Below the pieces are notes generated by a model. The model saw only the letters and a program-made list of their open reading frames with translations, searched no databases and was not told the origin of the DNA. DNA of 47,576 nt from Planctomycetota bacterium (lineage in GTDB: Bacteria > Planctomycetota > PUPC01 > JACPCR01), in NCBI GenBank assembly GCA_030740295.1, contig JASLXP010001161.1, forward strand, positions 1-47,576. Reading direction: 5' to 3'. Of the stretch, positions 17,806 through 27,897 are shown one piece after another (position 1 is the first letter of the stretch; the number at the start of each line of letters is the position of its first letter). Made by a program: the position numbers and the translations under genes.

Positions 17806-19905
17806 ATGCGTAAAAAGCCCTTAAGGCTGATCCTCGGTTTTCTGGCAGCGTTTCTGGTCCTCGCTGGGTTAGCCTTCTACAAGATCACCATGACTCCGGA
17901 ATGGACGATCCTGACCGGAAATACTGCCCAGAGAGCAGCCGCCTGCCGGGCCATCTGGCAGAAATCGGATGCACGTGCGCTGTTCGGGATGAAGAGGCTC
18001 CTGCAGGATCGTTCTGCCGAGGTCCGCATGGCCGCACTCGAAGCAGTCATCAGGCGACACGAAAAGGACGGGGGTGGCTCTCTCTATCTCGAGCTCGACC
18101 TGCTGATCTTCAGAATGCTGCAATCAGACGAATCCCCAGCAGCCCGAGCCAAGTCTGCAAAATACCTGCTTTCAAGAGAAGGGCAGACGGCTGACAGTGC
18201 TCGGCAATGGCTTTTCGCCCAGGTAAAGGTCGGCAGATTTCGAAGGGACAATGGCGAGCTTCTCCAACATGTCTTTCTTCATAAGAAAGAGAACCAGAAA
18301 TTGCTGAAACTCGACTGGTCTGTCCAGGCGCTTCTGAGAGACAGAAGGGATTATCCCGGCCTGGCAGATCTGGTCCTGCAGCACCCGCAGGAGCTGGAGG
18401 AACACTACAAGGACCTGTCACATATCGTCGCGCAGGTCTCACGGAGATCCCGGGCACACCGATTCGCTCTCTCTGCACTCAGGGCCATCCATAATCAGAA
18501 GAGAACGAACGGGGCTGGTGCTGGCGCGGATGGCGGCGGACCATCCGGCTTCGTGACAGAGGCCGAATGGGCCTATTCCATAAAGCCCAACTTCCAGATC
18601 GATCATTATGACGGCCAGTTAGCTCTGCACCTTGGCGAAGGCGCTGGAGGTTACAACGACTGGCTGCTGGGCGAGGATTCCACCGTCGACATTGGCACTG
18701 GGAAATTCACTTTCGATATCAATTATGAAGGCTACTACCGCCTGTGGGTACGCATCTTTATGGAGAATAAATGCGGCAACTCGACAGGCATGTACATCGA
18801 TGGCCAAAGGGTAGGTCGCTTTTCCGACAAAAGGGATCGCTTCGACCAATGGATCTGGATGCCGTCCCATCAATACACCGGTACCGGCGTCTACCTGCAT
18901 CCGGGCAGGCATCACCTGAAAGTCCAGGCATTCGAGGACGGGGTGTTCGTTGACAAATACGCCCTGCTTCCCGCGTTTGAAGACTTGGATCCCCAAAAAC
19001 TGCCAGCACGCCGATTCCTTTACGATGCCGCGCTGCCCACCACTGTAAGTTTGACCTTCGAAGCCCAACACATGGAACGTGGAAAGACTCAGGCCATGAC
19101 CGTCTGGGTCCGAAGGAATCACCCTGGAATCCGCTCCGGGACAATTAACGTCTCCGTGCCCGGGCCTTTCGAGTTGCTCGATCCGTCGGAGGCCGAGATC
19201 AGATTTGAAAAGGACAGCCCCATCGCAGGCCATTCGTTCAAGGTCAGGCTGCCCAAAGATGCAGTCGCAGGAGAAGTGGAAGTGGTCGCCAGATTCACTG
19301 CTGAGAACGAGCAAGCAGAGGGGACGAGTTTCCTCGGCGCACATTATGATTGGTTTACGACCGGACCACTCGATCCTTACACCGGCAAGTCACAGGATCT
19401 CAAGCAGAAGTCTGGCATTAAGCGTGCCGACCTGGCTGATGGTTGGCGCCGCTTCCCTTCCGATGGTTACGACCGATACAGGCGAATGGATTTCGAGAAA
19501 GCCTATGGCGAAAGCCAGGATAAATTCATCTTTCTCTACACCGAAATCGAAGTCGAAGAGTCAGGCGAATACCTTGGTTTGCTCACTCTCGACGACAGCG
19601 GCTTTATCTGGCTGGACGGGCGTCAAATCGAGGGCCGCTATGAAGATCTTCAGGGCGAGGGCCGCCTGATGATGACCCGCAATCACATTAACAAAGGCAG
19701 ACACCAGATATTCGTTCGAATCTACCAGGCAGACTTCCCCGACCCGGAAGGTGAGGACGCAGATCGAGAATCTTACAACAACTGGAATTTCAAATGGCTC
19801 CTCCGAAAGGAACGACACGAAATAGCGCCGCAGATCAAAGGCATTCCAATTGATGTGAAAAAGTCGAGGGGGCCTGACGGCGCGCCAGCTTTTGCACCTG
19901 AATGA
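17806..19905 (+). CDS. Membrane-anchored HEAT-repeat protein with PA14-like domains
   Basis: A 699-residue protein, start taken at ATG 17806 (MRKKPLRLILGF), because the upstream in-frame ATG adds ten residues before an evident basic n-region. One N-terminal membrane helix (about 5-25) anchors it. HEAT-like helical repeats follow (ALFGMKRLLQDRSAEVRMAALEAV). From about residue 245 it becomes beta-rich: GYYRLWVRIFMENKCGNSTG near 310 is typical of a carbohydrate-binding or PA14-related sandwich, and SGEYLGLLTLDDSGFIWLDG near 590 is a clear PA14-like motif. Such modules sit on extracellular sugar-active or adhesive proteins. No catalytic site is visible. Function is inferred as surface binding. 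Confidence 0.72.
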   Translation: MRKKPLRLILGFLAAFLVLAGLAFYKITMTPEWTILTGNTAQRAAACRAIWQKSDARALFGMKRLLQDRSAEVRMAALEAVIRRHEKDGGGSLYLELDLLIFRMLQSDESPAARAKSAKYLLSREGQTADSARQWLFAQVKVGRFRRDNGELLQHVFLHKKENQKLLKLDWSVQALLRDRRDYPGLADLVLQHPQELEEHYKDLSHIVAQVSRRSRAHRFALSALRAIHNQKRTNGAGAGADGGGPSGFVTEAEWAYSIKPNFQIDHYDGQLALHLGEGAGGYNDWLLGEDSTVDIGTGKFTFDINYEGYYRLWVRIFMENKCGNSTGMYIDGQRVGRFSDKRDRFDQWIWMPSHQYTGTGVYLHPGRHHLKVQAFEDGVFVDKYALLPAFEDLDPQKLPARRFLYDAALPTTVSLTFEAQHMERGKTQAMTVWVRRNHPGIRSGTINVSVPGPFELLDPSEAEIRFEKDSPIAGHSFKVRLPKDAVAGEVEVVARFTAENEQAEGTSFLGAHYDWFTTGPLDPYTGKSQDLKQKSGIKRADLADGWRRFPSDGYDRYRRMDFEKAYGESQDKFIFLYTEIEVEESGEYLGLLTLDDSGFIWLDGRQIEGRYEDLQGEGRLMMTRNHINKGRHQIFVRIYQADFPDPEGEDADRESYNNWNFKWLLRKERHEIAPQIKGIPIDVKKSRGPDGAPAFAPE

Positions 19906-20078
19906 TTAAATGTTGTGCGCCACACAGTGCCAAGTCTTTCCAGGAAGTGTGTTTCCGAGCCATGAGCTTCCCTGCCAAACTAAACTAAAGAAGATTAAGC
20001 GTGACTTCTAAGTTTTGCTGCATCTGCTTGTTCAAGTCCCATCGGCCGAATGACGCGCGGCATGTCTGAGGAAATCCC

Positions 20079-20507
20079 TCAACGAATGCTCAATTCTTTG
20101 GTCTCACCATCGATGATTGCTGTGAGGCCATTGCGAACGATCGCTCTCAGGCCAAGCAACGGTAGGCGAGGAGCGTATGGGTGGTCTTCAGGAAACACGG
20201 CTATCCCGCCCGGACATTGGATGTGCTTTCCATTCAATTCAACATCCGCCTCTGCGAGAGGGACAAGCACCTTGTTGACTCGAATGAAGCCCTTCTGCTT
20301 CAAGCTGGTCTTAACCCATTCTTGAAGGTGTTCCTGCCGGATGGAGAAATTATGCGAATTGCCGGAATCGAGGATGGCCGGGAAGGACGGAGAGAGATAG
20401 TCGTTAATTCGCAGGTTTATCTGAACCACCATCTGGTAGGGTCTTACCAGAACGGGCCCCGATGGAGATGGTGCCGTAGTCTCATGTTCAGGAATTGGAT
20501 ACTTCAT
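20079..20507 (-). CDS. Retropepsin-like aspartyl protease-type protein
   Basis: A 142-residue protein with the clan AA layout: strand, then ILDSGNSHNF (D47-S48-G49 as the catalytic D-S/T-G), and near the C-terminus LPLLGLRAIVRNGLTAIID, matching the hydrophobic-hydrophobic-G motif before the last strands in retropepsin-like proteins. There is no signal peptide. The ATG at 20507 is preferred over the TTG at 20510. It overlaps the end of the upstream 63-residue gene by 20 bases, so the two form a coupled pair. Bacterial proteins of this kind often occur beside small partners; the target is unknown. Confidence 0.7.
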   Translation of the reverse strand: MKYPIPEHETTAPSPSGPVLVRPYQMVVQINLRINDYLSPSFPAILDSGNSHNFSIRQEHLQEWVKTSLKQKGFIRVNKVLVPLAEADVELNGKHIQCPGGIAVFPEDHPYAPRLPLLGLRAIVRNGLTAIIDGETKELSIR

Positions 20508-20679
20508 CAAATTCGTAGAACGATGGGTCTATCTCCTCCGCATCCAACACCGCTCTTACCTGTTCGTAGGTCTCGGTCGGAATTAACACATATTCCCTGT
20601 TACCGATAACCAGGCGCGGGAGGTCATCTGGAGTTGATTCGATTGCGCGCCTCTGATCTTCAGTGAGTTGAAGTGTCAT
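20488..20679 (-). CDS. Small protein upstream of the retropepsin-like gene
   Basis: A 63-residue protein (MTLQLTEDQRRAIESTPDD...) with the segment REYVLIPTETYEQVRAVLD, which resembles the short N-terminal DNA-binding/antitoxin-like segments seen upstream of toxins or small hydrolases. An AAGAGG ribosome-binding site precedes the ATG at 20679. Its end overlaps the next gene by 20 bases. It could be an antitoxin-like regulator or a chaperone of the protease-like partner; this is inference from arrangement. Confidence 0.68.
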   Translation of the reverse strand: MTLQLTEDQRRAIESTPDDLPRLVIGNREYVLIPTETYEQVRAVLDAEEIDPSFYEFDEVSNS

Positions 20680-20911
20680 GACATCCTCTTGTTCGCACAG
20701 AAGAAATTCTTCTGAAGGTTATCAACTTACGTATATGAAACAAACTTACTACTCGTTGTCGTTGTCAGCTTGACAGCATGTCGAATTAGAAGCGCCCATA
20801 TCGCTTTCCCTTTGGCTGATCATATTGGTTTGGTCTGAGGAGTTGCTCTGGGTGAATTCCCTTATTACCCATTGCCCAAACGCATTGAACGGCCGCAGAG
20901 CTACCGAACTA

Positions 20912-23431
20912 CTAAAATTCAAAAACCAGTTTTCCGAAACTGCTGGACTCGAGGAAACCTCGATACACAGCGTTCCACGAACTGTAAACGACGCCGCCAT
21001 TGGGTGGGCGTTCAGTGCGGCCGAAGTTGGCGGACCATGTCGTTCCGGTGGGCGGGGCGGCCAGGCCGAGGCTTTTGAACGGGATGACGATTTCCGCTGT
21101 CCATGCTTTTTTCGTTCTGCCGGTGGCGCTCTTCCAGTCGAGGTCTTGCCGGGGAGTTTTAATGATGCCGTCCCATTGGGTGTTGCCAGCGTTGAGGGCC
21201 AGGTGCCAGTATTTTTGACGGGCGTTTGGGAACACCGCCAGAAAGATCTCAACGCTGTCGTCGATGAAAACATTGTCGTCGCGTTCGGTCACGGTCACCG
21301 GAATTCGCTTTACGTCTTCAACGGTAGATTCAAAACCCAGGTAGAGGCTTGTCCGATCGTACAGCACTCGAGCGGATGTCTGACGCCCGACGGGTTTGGG
21401 GCGACCGATCTGACGAAACGCGTCTGCGACTCCTGCGGTTTTCCATGCCTGATCGGTTAGAGCGCCATCGACGACCGGCGAAGCGGCTCCAGCCGGGATT
21501 CTTGCCACCGATACTTTGCGCAATTCCATTGGCGGATTTTCCGCACGACTGCTGAAAGACCCCTGATAGAGCAGAGGCACGTCACGATGTCCGTGATCCC
21601 GATAAAGTGACAGCGAGTACACTGTGTCGTCGAGAAACTTCAGGTACGACTCGTCGTCCCTGAAAAAAACCGAGTCTTCCGCGTTCTCGACCATCTCTGC
21701 CTTGCGCAGGTTGTAGTGGAGCATCACCAGGTTATCACCGAGCATTTCGAGACGTTTGCGCTGTTTGGCCGTCTCGGTTTGTGAGATGGCCTGAAGATAG
21801 AGTCGTTCCATCTCAGGGAAGATCGGTTTGTAAACCTGCTCCACGAAGTCGTAATTGATTTCGTAATTGTCGCCGGAGTATCTGGGGTGCTCGGCACGTT
21901 TCCGTTCGAGCACGCGCTCCTCGATCATCGTCACGAATTTGTCCATCGTCTTCCACGCCGGGCCGTAAGCCTTCTGCATCCATTCGCGATAAAGGGCATC
22001 CACATCAGCTTCAGCGTTCCAGAACAGTTTCGCCAGGATGTAGTTCTCACATCCACCGTAGCCCCACGCGCCGATACCCACCACGCCTGCGCCTTTAACG
22101 CCGTGTTTGTACAGCGTGGGCAGTTCAAGTTTCAGAATGGGGCGACCCGGCGGCAGTGGCGTCCCGTTGAATGAGCGAAACCAAACAGACCAACTGAAGT
22201 AGTACAGATTAGGCGTGACGGCTTTCCACGCCTGAATGAGCTTGCCAATCTCCTCACGATAAACCGGCTTGGCAAGGCCCCATCCATAATAATTCAACTG
22301 CGCCATGAACAGCCACACGTTGGGGTGCATTTTGACCGACCCCGATGGCGGGTACATGTAGTTGTAGTAGATGTATCCGCCAAGTATTCGGTCAGGATGT
22401 TTCTGCGCGACGATGTCAGCGACGTCGTTATAAAACTTCAGAATGAGTCGGGTGTGAGAGACGCGTCCGTGCCAATCTTTTTCTGTGAAGGTGCGGCAGG
22501 TTTCGCACTTGCAGAAATTGCCGCCGTCTTCGGGAGAGATCGGCGCGGCCCACCGGTCGGGATGTTCGTCCAGCCACAGGATCACACGCTTTGCGAACAG
22601 TTTGACTGCATCTCGATTCGACGTGCAGAACTTCCCTTTGCTGCCGGATACAGCTTCGAACTCCGGATGGGCGGCCATATCTTTTTTGGTGATGTAGTGT
22701 ATCCACGCGTGTCCGTGATCGATCTTGCGCCGGGTCGATTTCAGAGCGTCAGAAATGTTGGGTGACTTGTGGCGCAGGAGCCATCGATCCACCTGGAGAG
22801 GGCCGACGTTCGTGGGGCTGCCGTCTTTGGGGTCGTAAGTCCGAATCTGGTTCTGAACGTCGACCAGTTCTCTGATTTGAAAAGCCGGTTTCTGCGTGAC
22901 ATCCATGCGAGGCACGGACAAACGCCTGTGTCGAGGTATCTCTTCACCCATCTCGCCCGGCATCAGCCACCGGACGCCCACGACAGTTTCGAGAAACTCA
23001 TACGTGCCGAACAGCGTTCCACGGCTTTCCCATCCCCGCCATCGTGGCTTGCCCTTCGTGTCTTTGCCCAGGATGTAGAGGTGCTTGCCCTTCGTGACGA
23101 TCCGGAAGCCGTCGTCAGGAAACGAATCAGAGGAAAGGCCTGCCTTCCTGGCTGCGGCATTGTTTCCCAGACAGATCATCCGTTCGGCAGGCTTACCAGA
23201 AATTGGCAGTCGAATGCCCGTTGATATCTCAATCCCCCGTTGAAGCTCCTCGGCCGCAAGCTTTACAGTGGATGGTGCCGCAGCATCAAGATAGATGCTA
23301 TAGTCAGAACTGGGCTTGCCGAAGAGGCCCAGAGCGCGTGGCTTCACTAACTGAATGCCTCCCGCTGTAACGGCAGTCGTGGCGATTGTGATGAGAAGCG
23401 AAAACTGGGCTGAAGCTTGGTTGCCGTTCAT
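20912..23431 (-). CDS. DUF4838 protein with C-terminal CBM9-like domain
   Basis: An 839-residue exported protein (signal peptide about residues 1-24). The N-terminal part (about 40-180) has the glucuronidase-N-like alpha/beta layout: AAEELQRGIEISTG and GTYEFLETVVGVRWLMPGE. DUF4838 follows, with the cysteine motif GGNFCKCETCRTF (near 310) and a run of aromatic-rich strands (YYFSWSVWFRSF). From about 650 a CBM9-like module appears: SPVVDGALTDQAWKTAGVAD, later DDNVFIDDSVEIFLAVFPN and WTAEIVIPFKSLG. Family members are common in PVC and Bacteroidota polysaccharide loci and are thought to be glycosidases or sugar-binding proteins, but biochemistry is scant. The protein at 25165 has the same architecture. 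Confidence 0.85.
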   Translation of the reverse strand: MNGNQASAQFSLLITIATTAVTAGGIQLVKPRALGLFGKPSSDYSIYLDAAAPSTVKLAAEELQRGIEISTGIRLPISGKPAERMICLGNNAAARKAGLSSDSFPDDGFRIVTKGKHLYILGKDTKGKPRWRGWESRGTLFGTYEFLETVVGVRWLMPGEMGEEIPRHRRLSVPRMDVTQKPAFQIRELVDVQNQIRTYDPKDGSPTNVGPLQVDRWLLRHKSPNISDALKSTRRKIDHGHAWIHYITKKDMAAHPEFEAVSGSKGKFCTSNRDAVKLFAKRVILWLDEHPDRWAAPISPEDGGNFCKCETCRTFTEKDWHGRVSHTRLILKFYNDVADIVAQKHPDRILGGYIYYNYMYPPSGSVKMHPNVWLFMAQLNYYGWGLAKPVYREEIGKLIQAWKAVTPNLYYFSWSVWFRSFNGTPLPPGRPILKLELPTLYKHGVKGAGVVGIGAWGYGGCENYILAKLFWNAEADVDALYREWMQKAYGPAWKTMDKFVTMIEERVLERKRAEHPRYSGDNYEINYDFVEQVYKPIFPEMERLYLQAISQTETAKQRKRLEMLGDNLVMLHYNLRKAEMVENAEDSVFFRDDESYLKFLDDTVYSLSLYRDHGHRDVPLLYQGSFSSRAENPPMELRKVSVARIPAGAASPVVDGALTDQAWKTAGVADAFRQIGRPKPVGRQTSARVLYDRTSLYLGFESTVEDVKRIPVTVTERDDNVFIDDSVEIFLAVFPNARQKYWHLALNAGNTQWDGIIKTPRQDLDWKSATGRTKKAWTAEIVIPFKSLGLAAPPTGTTWSANFGRTERPPNGGVVYSSWNAVYRGFLESSSFGKLVFEF

Positions 23432-23568
23432 TACTAATAGCTCATTCGTCGAAGTCCCGACGAGAATTGATCAGTGTCCTAATCCGCCAAAGCGGATCAC
23501 TACAGGCCCGCCTGACCAACGCTCCATCACTCCAGCATTCCAACACCCCATCCTCCCATCCTCCCATC

Positions 23569-24942
23569 CTACCTCATCGCATGGATAGGCTGACCCAGGA
23601 ATGCCTCTGCTGCTTCCATGTAGGCTTCGGACAGGGTGGGGTGCGGGTGGATAGTCTCTGCAAGCTCCTCAACGGTCGCTTCCAGCCGGATGGCGACGGC
23701 GGCCTCGCCGATGAGCTCGGTGGCGTTGTATCCGACGATCTGGACGCCAAGGATCTGGGATGTCTTTTCGTCCCCTACGATTTTCACAAAGCCGGCACCC
23801 TCGCCAAGCACCTGGGATTTGCCCAGCCCAAGAAAAGAGTACTTGGCCGTCTTTGCCTCGATACCGTTTTCGCTTGCCTGGGCTTCGGTAAGCCCGACGG
23901 AAGCGACTTCAGGTGCAGTGTAAATGCAGGATGGTATGAGCGAATAATCCATCGACGTGTCCTTTCCCATCGCATGCTCTGCAGCGACGATTCCCTGACG
24001 GCTGGCGACATGGGCGAGGAGCGATCGGCCGGTGTTATCGCCGACCGCGTAGATGTTGGGAACTGAGGTCTGGCAGTGTTCGTTGATGACGATGAAGGAG
24101 CCGTCGACTTCGATATTCAAATCGACCAGCCCCAGGGCCTGGGTGTTCAATGCGCGCCCGGTACTGATCATGGCAACGTCCGCCTCGATGGTTTCGTCCC
24201 CGGTCACGGCCTTTACTTTTCCATCCTCAACGGAAATGGAATCGATCTTGGTTCCAGTGCGAACCTGAACTCCCTTCTTCTTGAACGCCCTCGTCAGGTC
24301 CTTCGACACGTCCGAATCGAGACCTGGCAACACCTGTTCCAGCAGCTCGACAAGGTGGACTTTCACCCCGAAATCGGAAAGCGCTGAAGCGAATTCGCAT
24401 CCGCTCGCGCCGGCGCCGACGATGATGATTTCTGAAGGCAGCGACTCCCAGCGCAACAGCTCGTCACTGGTGATGATGTGTTGACCATCGAAAGGAAAAA
24501 CCGGCAGACGGCCGACCTCCGATCCTGTGGCGATGATGATCTTGTTCGCTTCTACGACCGTTTCGGCGTCGTCGTGTTCGACGGTGATTTCGCGTTTGCC
24601 GGTAAGCTTGCCTGTACCCTGGATGACAGTAACTTTCCGGTTTTTGAGCAGGGCGGCGACGCCTTTGTTCAGCCGGCCGATGATGATGTCTTTGTGGTTC
24701 GCCAACTGTGCGTAGTCGAGCTCGATGTCCCCCCTGATGCCGAAGTCTTCGGCCTTTCGAACGGAGCTGAATATTTTCGCAGCGTGCAGCAGCACCTTGC
24801 TCGGGATGCAGCCACGATTGAGGCATGTGCCGCCCAGCTCATTCTTTTCGATCACGCAGACTTTCCCGCCCGCCTGGGCCGCACGAATGGCAGCAACGTA
24901 GCCACCGGGGCCCGCTCCAATTACTGCGACGTCATAACTCAT
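23569..24942 (-). CDS. lpdA: Dihydrolipoyl dehydrogenase
   Basis: A 457-residue FAD-dependent disulfide oxidoreductase, the E3 subunit that reoxidises dihydrolipoamide of 2-oxoacid dehydrogenases and the glycine cleavage system using NAD+. FAD motif: VIGAGPGGYVAA (residues 7-18). Redox disulfide: GGTCLNRGCIPSK with Cys40 and Cys45. NAD motif: IIVGAGASGCEFAS near 172. C-terminal active-site pair: HPHPTLSEAY. A strong GGAGAAG ribosome-binding site lies 4 bases before the ATG. No E1 or E2 gene is adjacent; the gene stands alone among carbohydrate genes, divergent from the DUF4838 gene at 25165. Confidence 0.96.
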   Translation of the reverse strand: MSYDVAVIGAGPGGYVAAIRAAQAGGKVCVIEKNELGGTCLNRGCIPSKVLLHAAKIFSSVRKAEDFGIRGDIELDYAQLANHKDIIIGRLNKGVAALLKNRKVTVIQGTGKLTGKREITVEHDDAETVVEANKIIIATGSEVGRLPVFPFDGQHIITSDELLRWESLPSEIIIVGAGASGCEFASALSDFGVKVHLVELLEQVLPGLDSDVSKDLTRAFKKKGVQVRTGTKIDSISVEDGKVKAVTGDETIEADVAMISTGRALNTQALGLVDLNIEVDGSFIVINEHCQTSVPNIYAVGDNTGRSLLAHVASRQGIVAAEHAMGKDTSMDYSLIPSCIYTAPEVASVGLTEAQASENGIEAKTAKYSFLGLGKSQVLGEGAGFVKIVGDEKTSQILGVQIVGYNATELIGEAAVAIRLEATVEELAETIHPHPTLSEAYMEAAEAFLGQPIHAMR

Positions 24943-25164
24943 GATCTTCTCCGTGTTGTGTTTTCACGCCTGCAGAGCCGGGATGATTTTGAATAATCTC
25001 CGCACCTCGAATGCGGGCGGGATTGTATTGGGGGAGTCCCTTTTGGCCATGAAGAGTGAGATGCGAGAATCGTGAAATTGTGCTAATCGGGAACTCTTCG
25101 CCAAAGTCTCTGTCCAGACCTTAAGCCTGTACGAACCCCGCAGTCCTAATCACGCCGAATTAAC

Positions 25165-27870
25165 ATGCGTACCAAACCAATCATCCTTATCGCTGTATTG
25201 TGCGCGTCTACCTCTTCCGAGCCGGAAAGGCTCCGGTTTACGGCCGATACGGAGTCGCCGATCATCATTCTGCCCCCTGATGGTGAGAGCCTTGGCGAGA
25301 CAAGGCTGGGTGCCATTCAGTTATCCATTTACTTAGGCAGAATCATCGGCCGAGAGGTTCGTGTTGTCATTGAGGGCCGGGGCCTCTATTCCAGTAGAAA
25401 CGGGCGTAACTGGCGGGTCATTCCGTTTGCAAGGCTGAAGGAGAAACCATTTGGCCGGCCGGAGATTCATGTCGGCTGGACTTCTCGGGCCGCCAGAGAA
25501 GTCAGGCCGGAAGAAATCGAAAAGCTCGACATCGACGGCTTTCGTATCAAGACGATTGCCAATGCAGTTTTTCTTGTTGGATCTCGTGACTGGTCGACCG
25601 CGTATGCATGCACCACGTTCCTCGAAGAGTTCTGCGGGGTGCGATGGTTTCTTCCGGGCGATTTCGGTGAAGACGTGCCGCTGTCACCGGATCTGTCCGT
25701 GCCCATGATCGACAAGACCTATGAGCCTGCCTATCTGCATCGGCAATACAGCGGTTTCAAATGGCGTAATCACCAAGAGCTCATTGCCTGGGGCAAACGC
25801 AATAAGATTCGGCCAAGGCTGAGCTATCATCACAACCTGCACCGAGTCTTCGATGTCACCCGTTACGGCAAGCAGTATCCTGAAATCTATCCCATCCTCG
25901 GCGGCCGGCGCCGGGTGCCCGGTCCGGGTACCGTTGCGGGATGGCAGCCGTGCTTGACCCACCCGAAAGCTGTTGACATCGCGGTTGAATACGCGGCCGA
26001 ACAGTTCGGAAAGAATCCTGATCTCACTTCCATTTCTCTCGGCATTAACGACGGCGGGCGCTACTGCGAATGCGAGCGGTGCATGAAGATTGTGGATAAA
26101 GACGCCACCGAGGACGGCGAAAGGCAGGGACGGCGCTCGGTCTGGTTTTTCAATTTTGCGAACGCGGTGGCCAAAAAATTTGATGAGCGTTTTCCGGACA
26201 AGCTCATCGGTTACCTGCTCTACGGCGAGTGCAAGAAATTCCCGGCCGGCATGAAAATCCATCCCCGGCTGATCGGCTTCTACGTCGTTCCCAGCTTCAC
26301 GCTCATAACGAAGGAGGGCACCGAGCGGTTCAATGAAGGGCTCGAGGAACTGACGAAATCAGTCTCACGGTTCGCGCTCTACGACTGGTTTTACGGCGAT
26401 GGTATCTGCGTGCCGCGCCTTCAGATTCGGCAGGCCAAGTATTACCTCGAGCACGGCTACGACATGGGAGCGCGCCACCTCAAGGCCGAGGCGTATATGA
26501 ACTGGGGGCTGGACGGCTTCAAGTATTGGATGCACTCGCGGCTCATGTGGAATCCCAGGCTCAAGGTCGATGCGATGATGGATGAATTCCTCACGGGCTT
26601 TTTCAAAGAATCCGCCGCACCGATGCGCCAGTACTTTAAGATCGTCGAGTACTACACGGTCAAACCTGCAATGGGACGCCACGAACTGCGCCCTGATGAC
26701 GATCCGGAAATTGTGAACTTTCGATTCCGGTATCCAACGCAGCTTCTGAGTTTCCCGCCCAAGGCCACCGAAGATTGCCTGCCCCACTTGGAGAAGGCTG
26801 AAAAGCTCGCACGCTCTTTCCTCGTCCAGGAGCGCGTGCGTTATTTCCGCAAGGCATTTGATGTCGCCCGCATGATGACCCTCCGCTACCACCATGCGAT
26901 TCAGGCCCAGCCGATGCTGCAGAAGGCTGAGACACTTCCACAAGGTATGGAGCTGCTCGCCAAAGCCATGCATAAGGATCTTGATGTGGATCAGTACTAC
27001 AAGTGGGCATTGCGTGGAGATCCTTATTGTGTGCGCTACCCGGAGCGCAGCATGTTCGGTGCAACGACTAAAGCACGCGGATTCGCGGCGCGCACCCTGG
27101 GCGATCAGGTTATCAGCCAGCTCAAAAGGCTGAATGTCAGACCGATTCCTCAAAACTCGCTGGACGCGGTGGTTCGCCGCGTGGTGGAAAAAGCACTTGC
27201 CGGTATCAAAGACCCGGACGCACGAGAGATAGCGCTTACCTCAGTCGCGCCCTATGCAGGCAAGGTCATGCTCTGCAATCGGCAGCCGACGCCAAAGGTT
27301 GACGGAAAGCTCGACGATGCGTGCTGGAAGAACACAAGTCCGGTGACCGACTTCGCCGATCTCGGCACAGGCAAAGTTTCGACCTATCGCACTGAAGTAC
27401 GTTTGGCCCATGATGGTGAGCGGCTCTACTTTTCGGCGCGCTGTTTTCAAGACCCGAAAAAAATTCTGGCCTGGACAAGCGCGAGGGACGGCCGCGTCTG
27501 GCGCGAGGACGGGCTCGAGCTGCTTCTCAATCTGCCCGGGGACACCAAACCGGAGCAGCGATTCCAGGTCATCACGAATTCCAAAGGAAATATCTTTGAT
27601 TACTACAACGGCGAAACGAGCTGGGACGGTGACATTAAGATAGCGACCTCAATAGACACTGAATCGTACAGCGTGGAGATGTCCGTCCCTCTGAAAGATA
27701 TCAACATGTCGCCATCGCCCGGCCGCATCCTTCGCGTCAACATCGTCCGCAACGTGTACAATCGCCCGACTCTGAGAACCGGCAAGGCTGAGAAGATTTC
27801 AACGTGGTACCTGACAGATGCTGGCAATCTTGCCGTGCGGGCACGTGGGTGGCTTGTCTTTAATCCTTAA
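25165..27870 (+). CDS. DUF4838 protein with C-terminal CBM9-like domain (second copy)
   Basis: A 901-residue exported protein with the architecture of the 20912-23431 product. Signal peptide about 1-18. N-terminal glucuronidase-N-like part with TFLEEFCGVRWFLPGDFGED. DUF4838 with GGRYCECERCMKI near 308, the same C-x-C-x-x-C spacing as in the other copy, followed by HPRLIGFYVVPSFTLI and ALYDWFYGDG. The CBM9-like tail begins at PTPKVDGKLDDACWKNTSPV (about 712) and contains WREDGLELLLNLPGD and YSVEMSVPLKDI. The two copies are clearly diverged, so they probably act on different substrates. It is divergent from lpdA; 222 bases separate them, and I saw no clear operator there. Confidence 0.87.
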   Translation: MRTKPIILIAVLCASTSSEPERLRFTADTESPIIILPPDGESLGETRLGAIQLSIYLGRIIGREVRVVIEGRGLYSSRNGRNWRVIPFARLKEKPFGRPEIHVGWTSRAAREVRPEEIEKLDIDGFRIKTIANAVFLVGSRDWSTAYACTTFLEEFCGVRWFLPGDFGEDVPLSPDLSVPMIDKTYEPAYLHRQYSGFKWRNHQELIAWGKRNKIRPRLSYHHNLHRVFDVTRYGKQYPEIYPILGGRRRVPGPGTVAGWQPCLTHPKAVDIAVEYAAEQFGKNPDLTSISLGINDGGRYCECERCMKIVDKDATEDGERQGRRSVWFFNFANAVAKKFDERFPDKLIGYLLYGECKKFPAGMKIHPRLIGFYVVPSFTLITKEGTERFNEGLEELTKSVSRFALYDWFYGDGICVPRLQIRQAKYYLEHGYDMGARHLKAEAYMNWGLDGFKYWMHSRLMWNPRLKVDAMMDEFLTGFFKESAAPMRQYFKIVEYYTVKPAMGRHELRPDDDPEIVNFRFRYPTQLLSFPPKATEDCLPHLEKAEKLARSFLVQERVRYFRKAFDVARMMTLRYHHAIQAQPMLQKAETLPQGMELLAKAMHKDLDVDQYYKWALRGDPYCVRYPERSMFGATTKARGFAARTLGDQVISQLKRLNVRPIPQNSLDAVVRRVVEKALAGIKDPDAREIALTSVAPYAGKVMLCNRQPTPKVDGKLDDACWKNTSPVTDFADLGTGKVSTYRTEVRLAHDGERLYFSARCFQDPKKILAWTSARDGRVWREDGLELLLNLPGDTKPEQRFQVITNSKGNIFDYYNGETSWDGDIKIATSIDTESYSVEMSVPLKDINMSPSPGRILRVNIVRNVYNRPTLRTGKAEKISTWYLTDAGNLAVRARGWLVFNP

Positions 27871-27897
27871 GGCAGACTTCGCAGCATCCCATCCCCA

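Noticed and set aside
25165..27870. Alpha-glucuronidase (GH67) assignment for the DUF4838 protein
   Set aside because: The N-terminal domain resembles the GH67 N-domain, but the characteristic GH67 catalytic motifs were not found, so the safer DUF4838 call is used.
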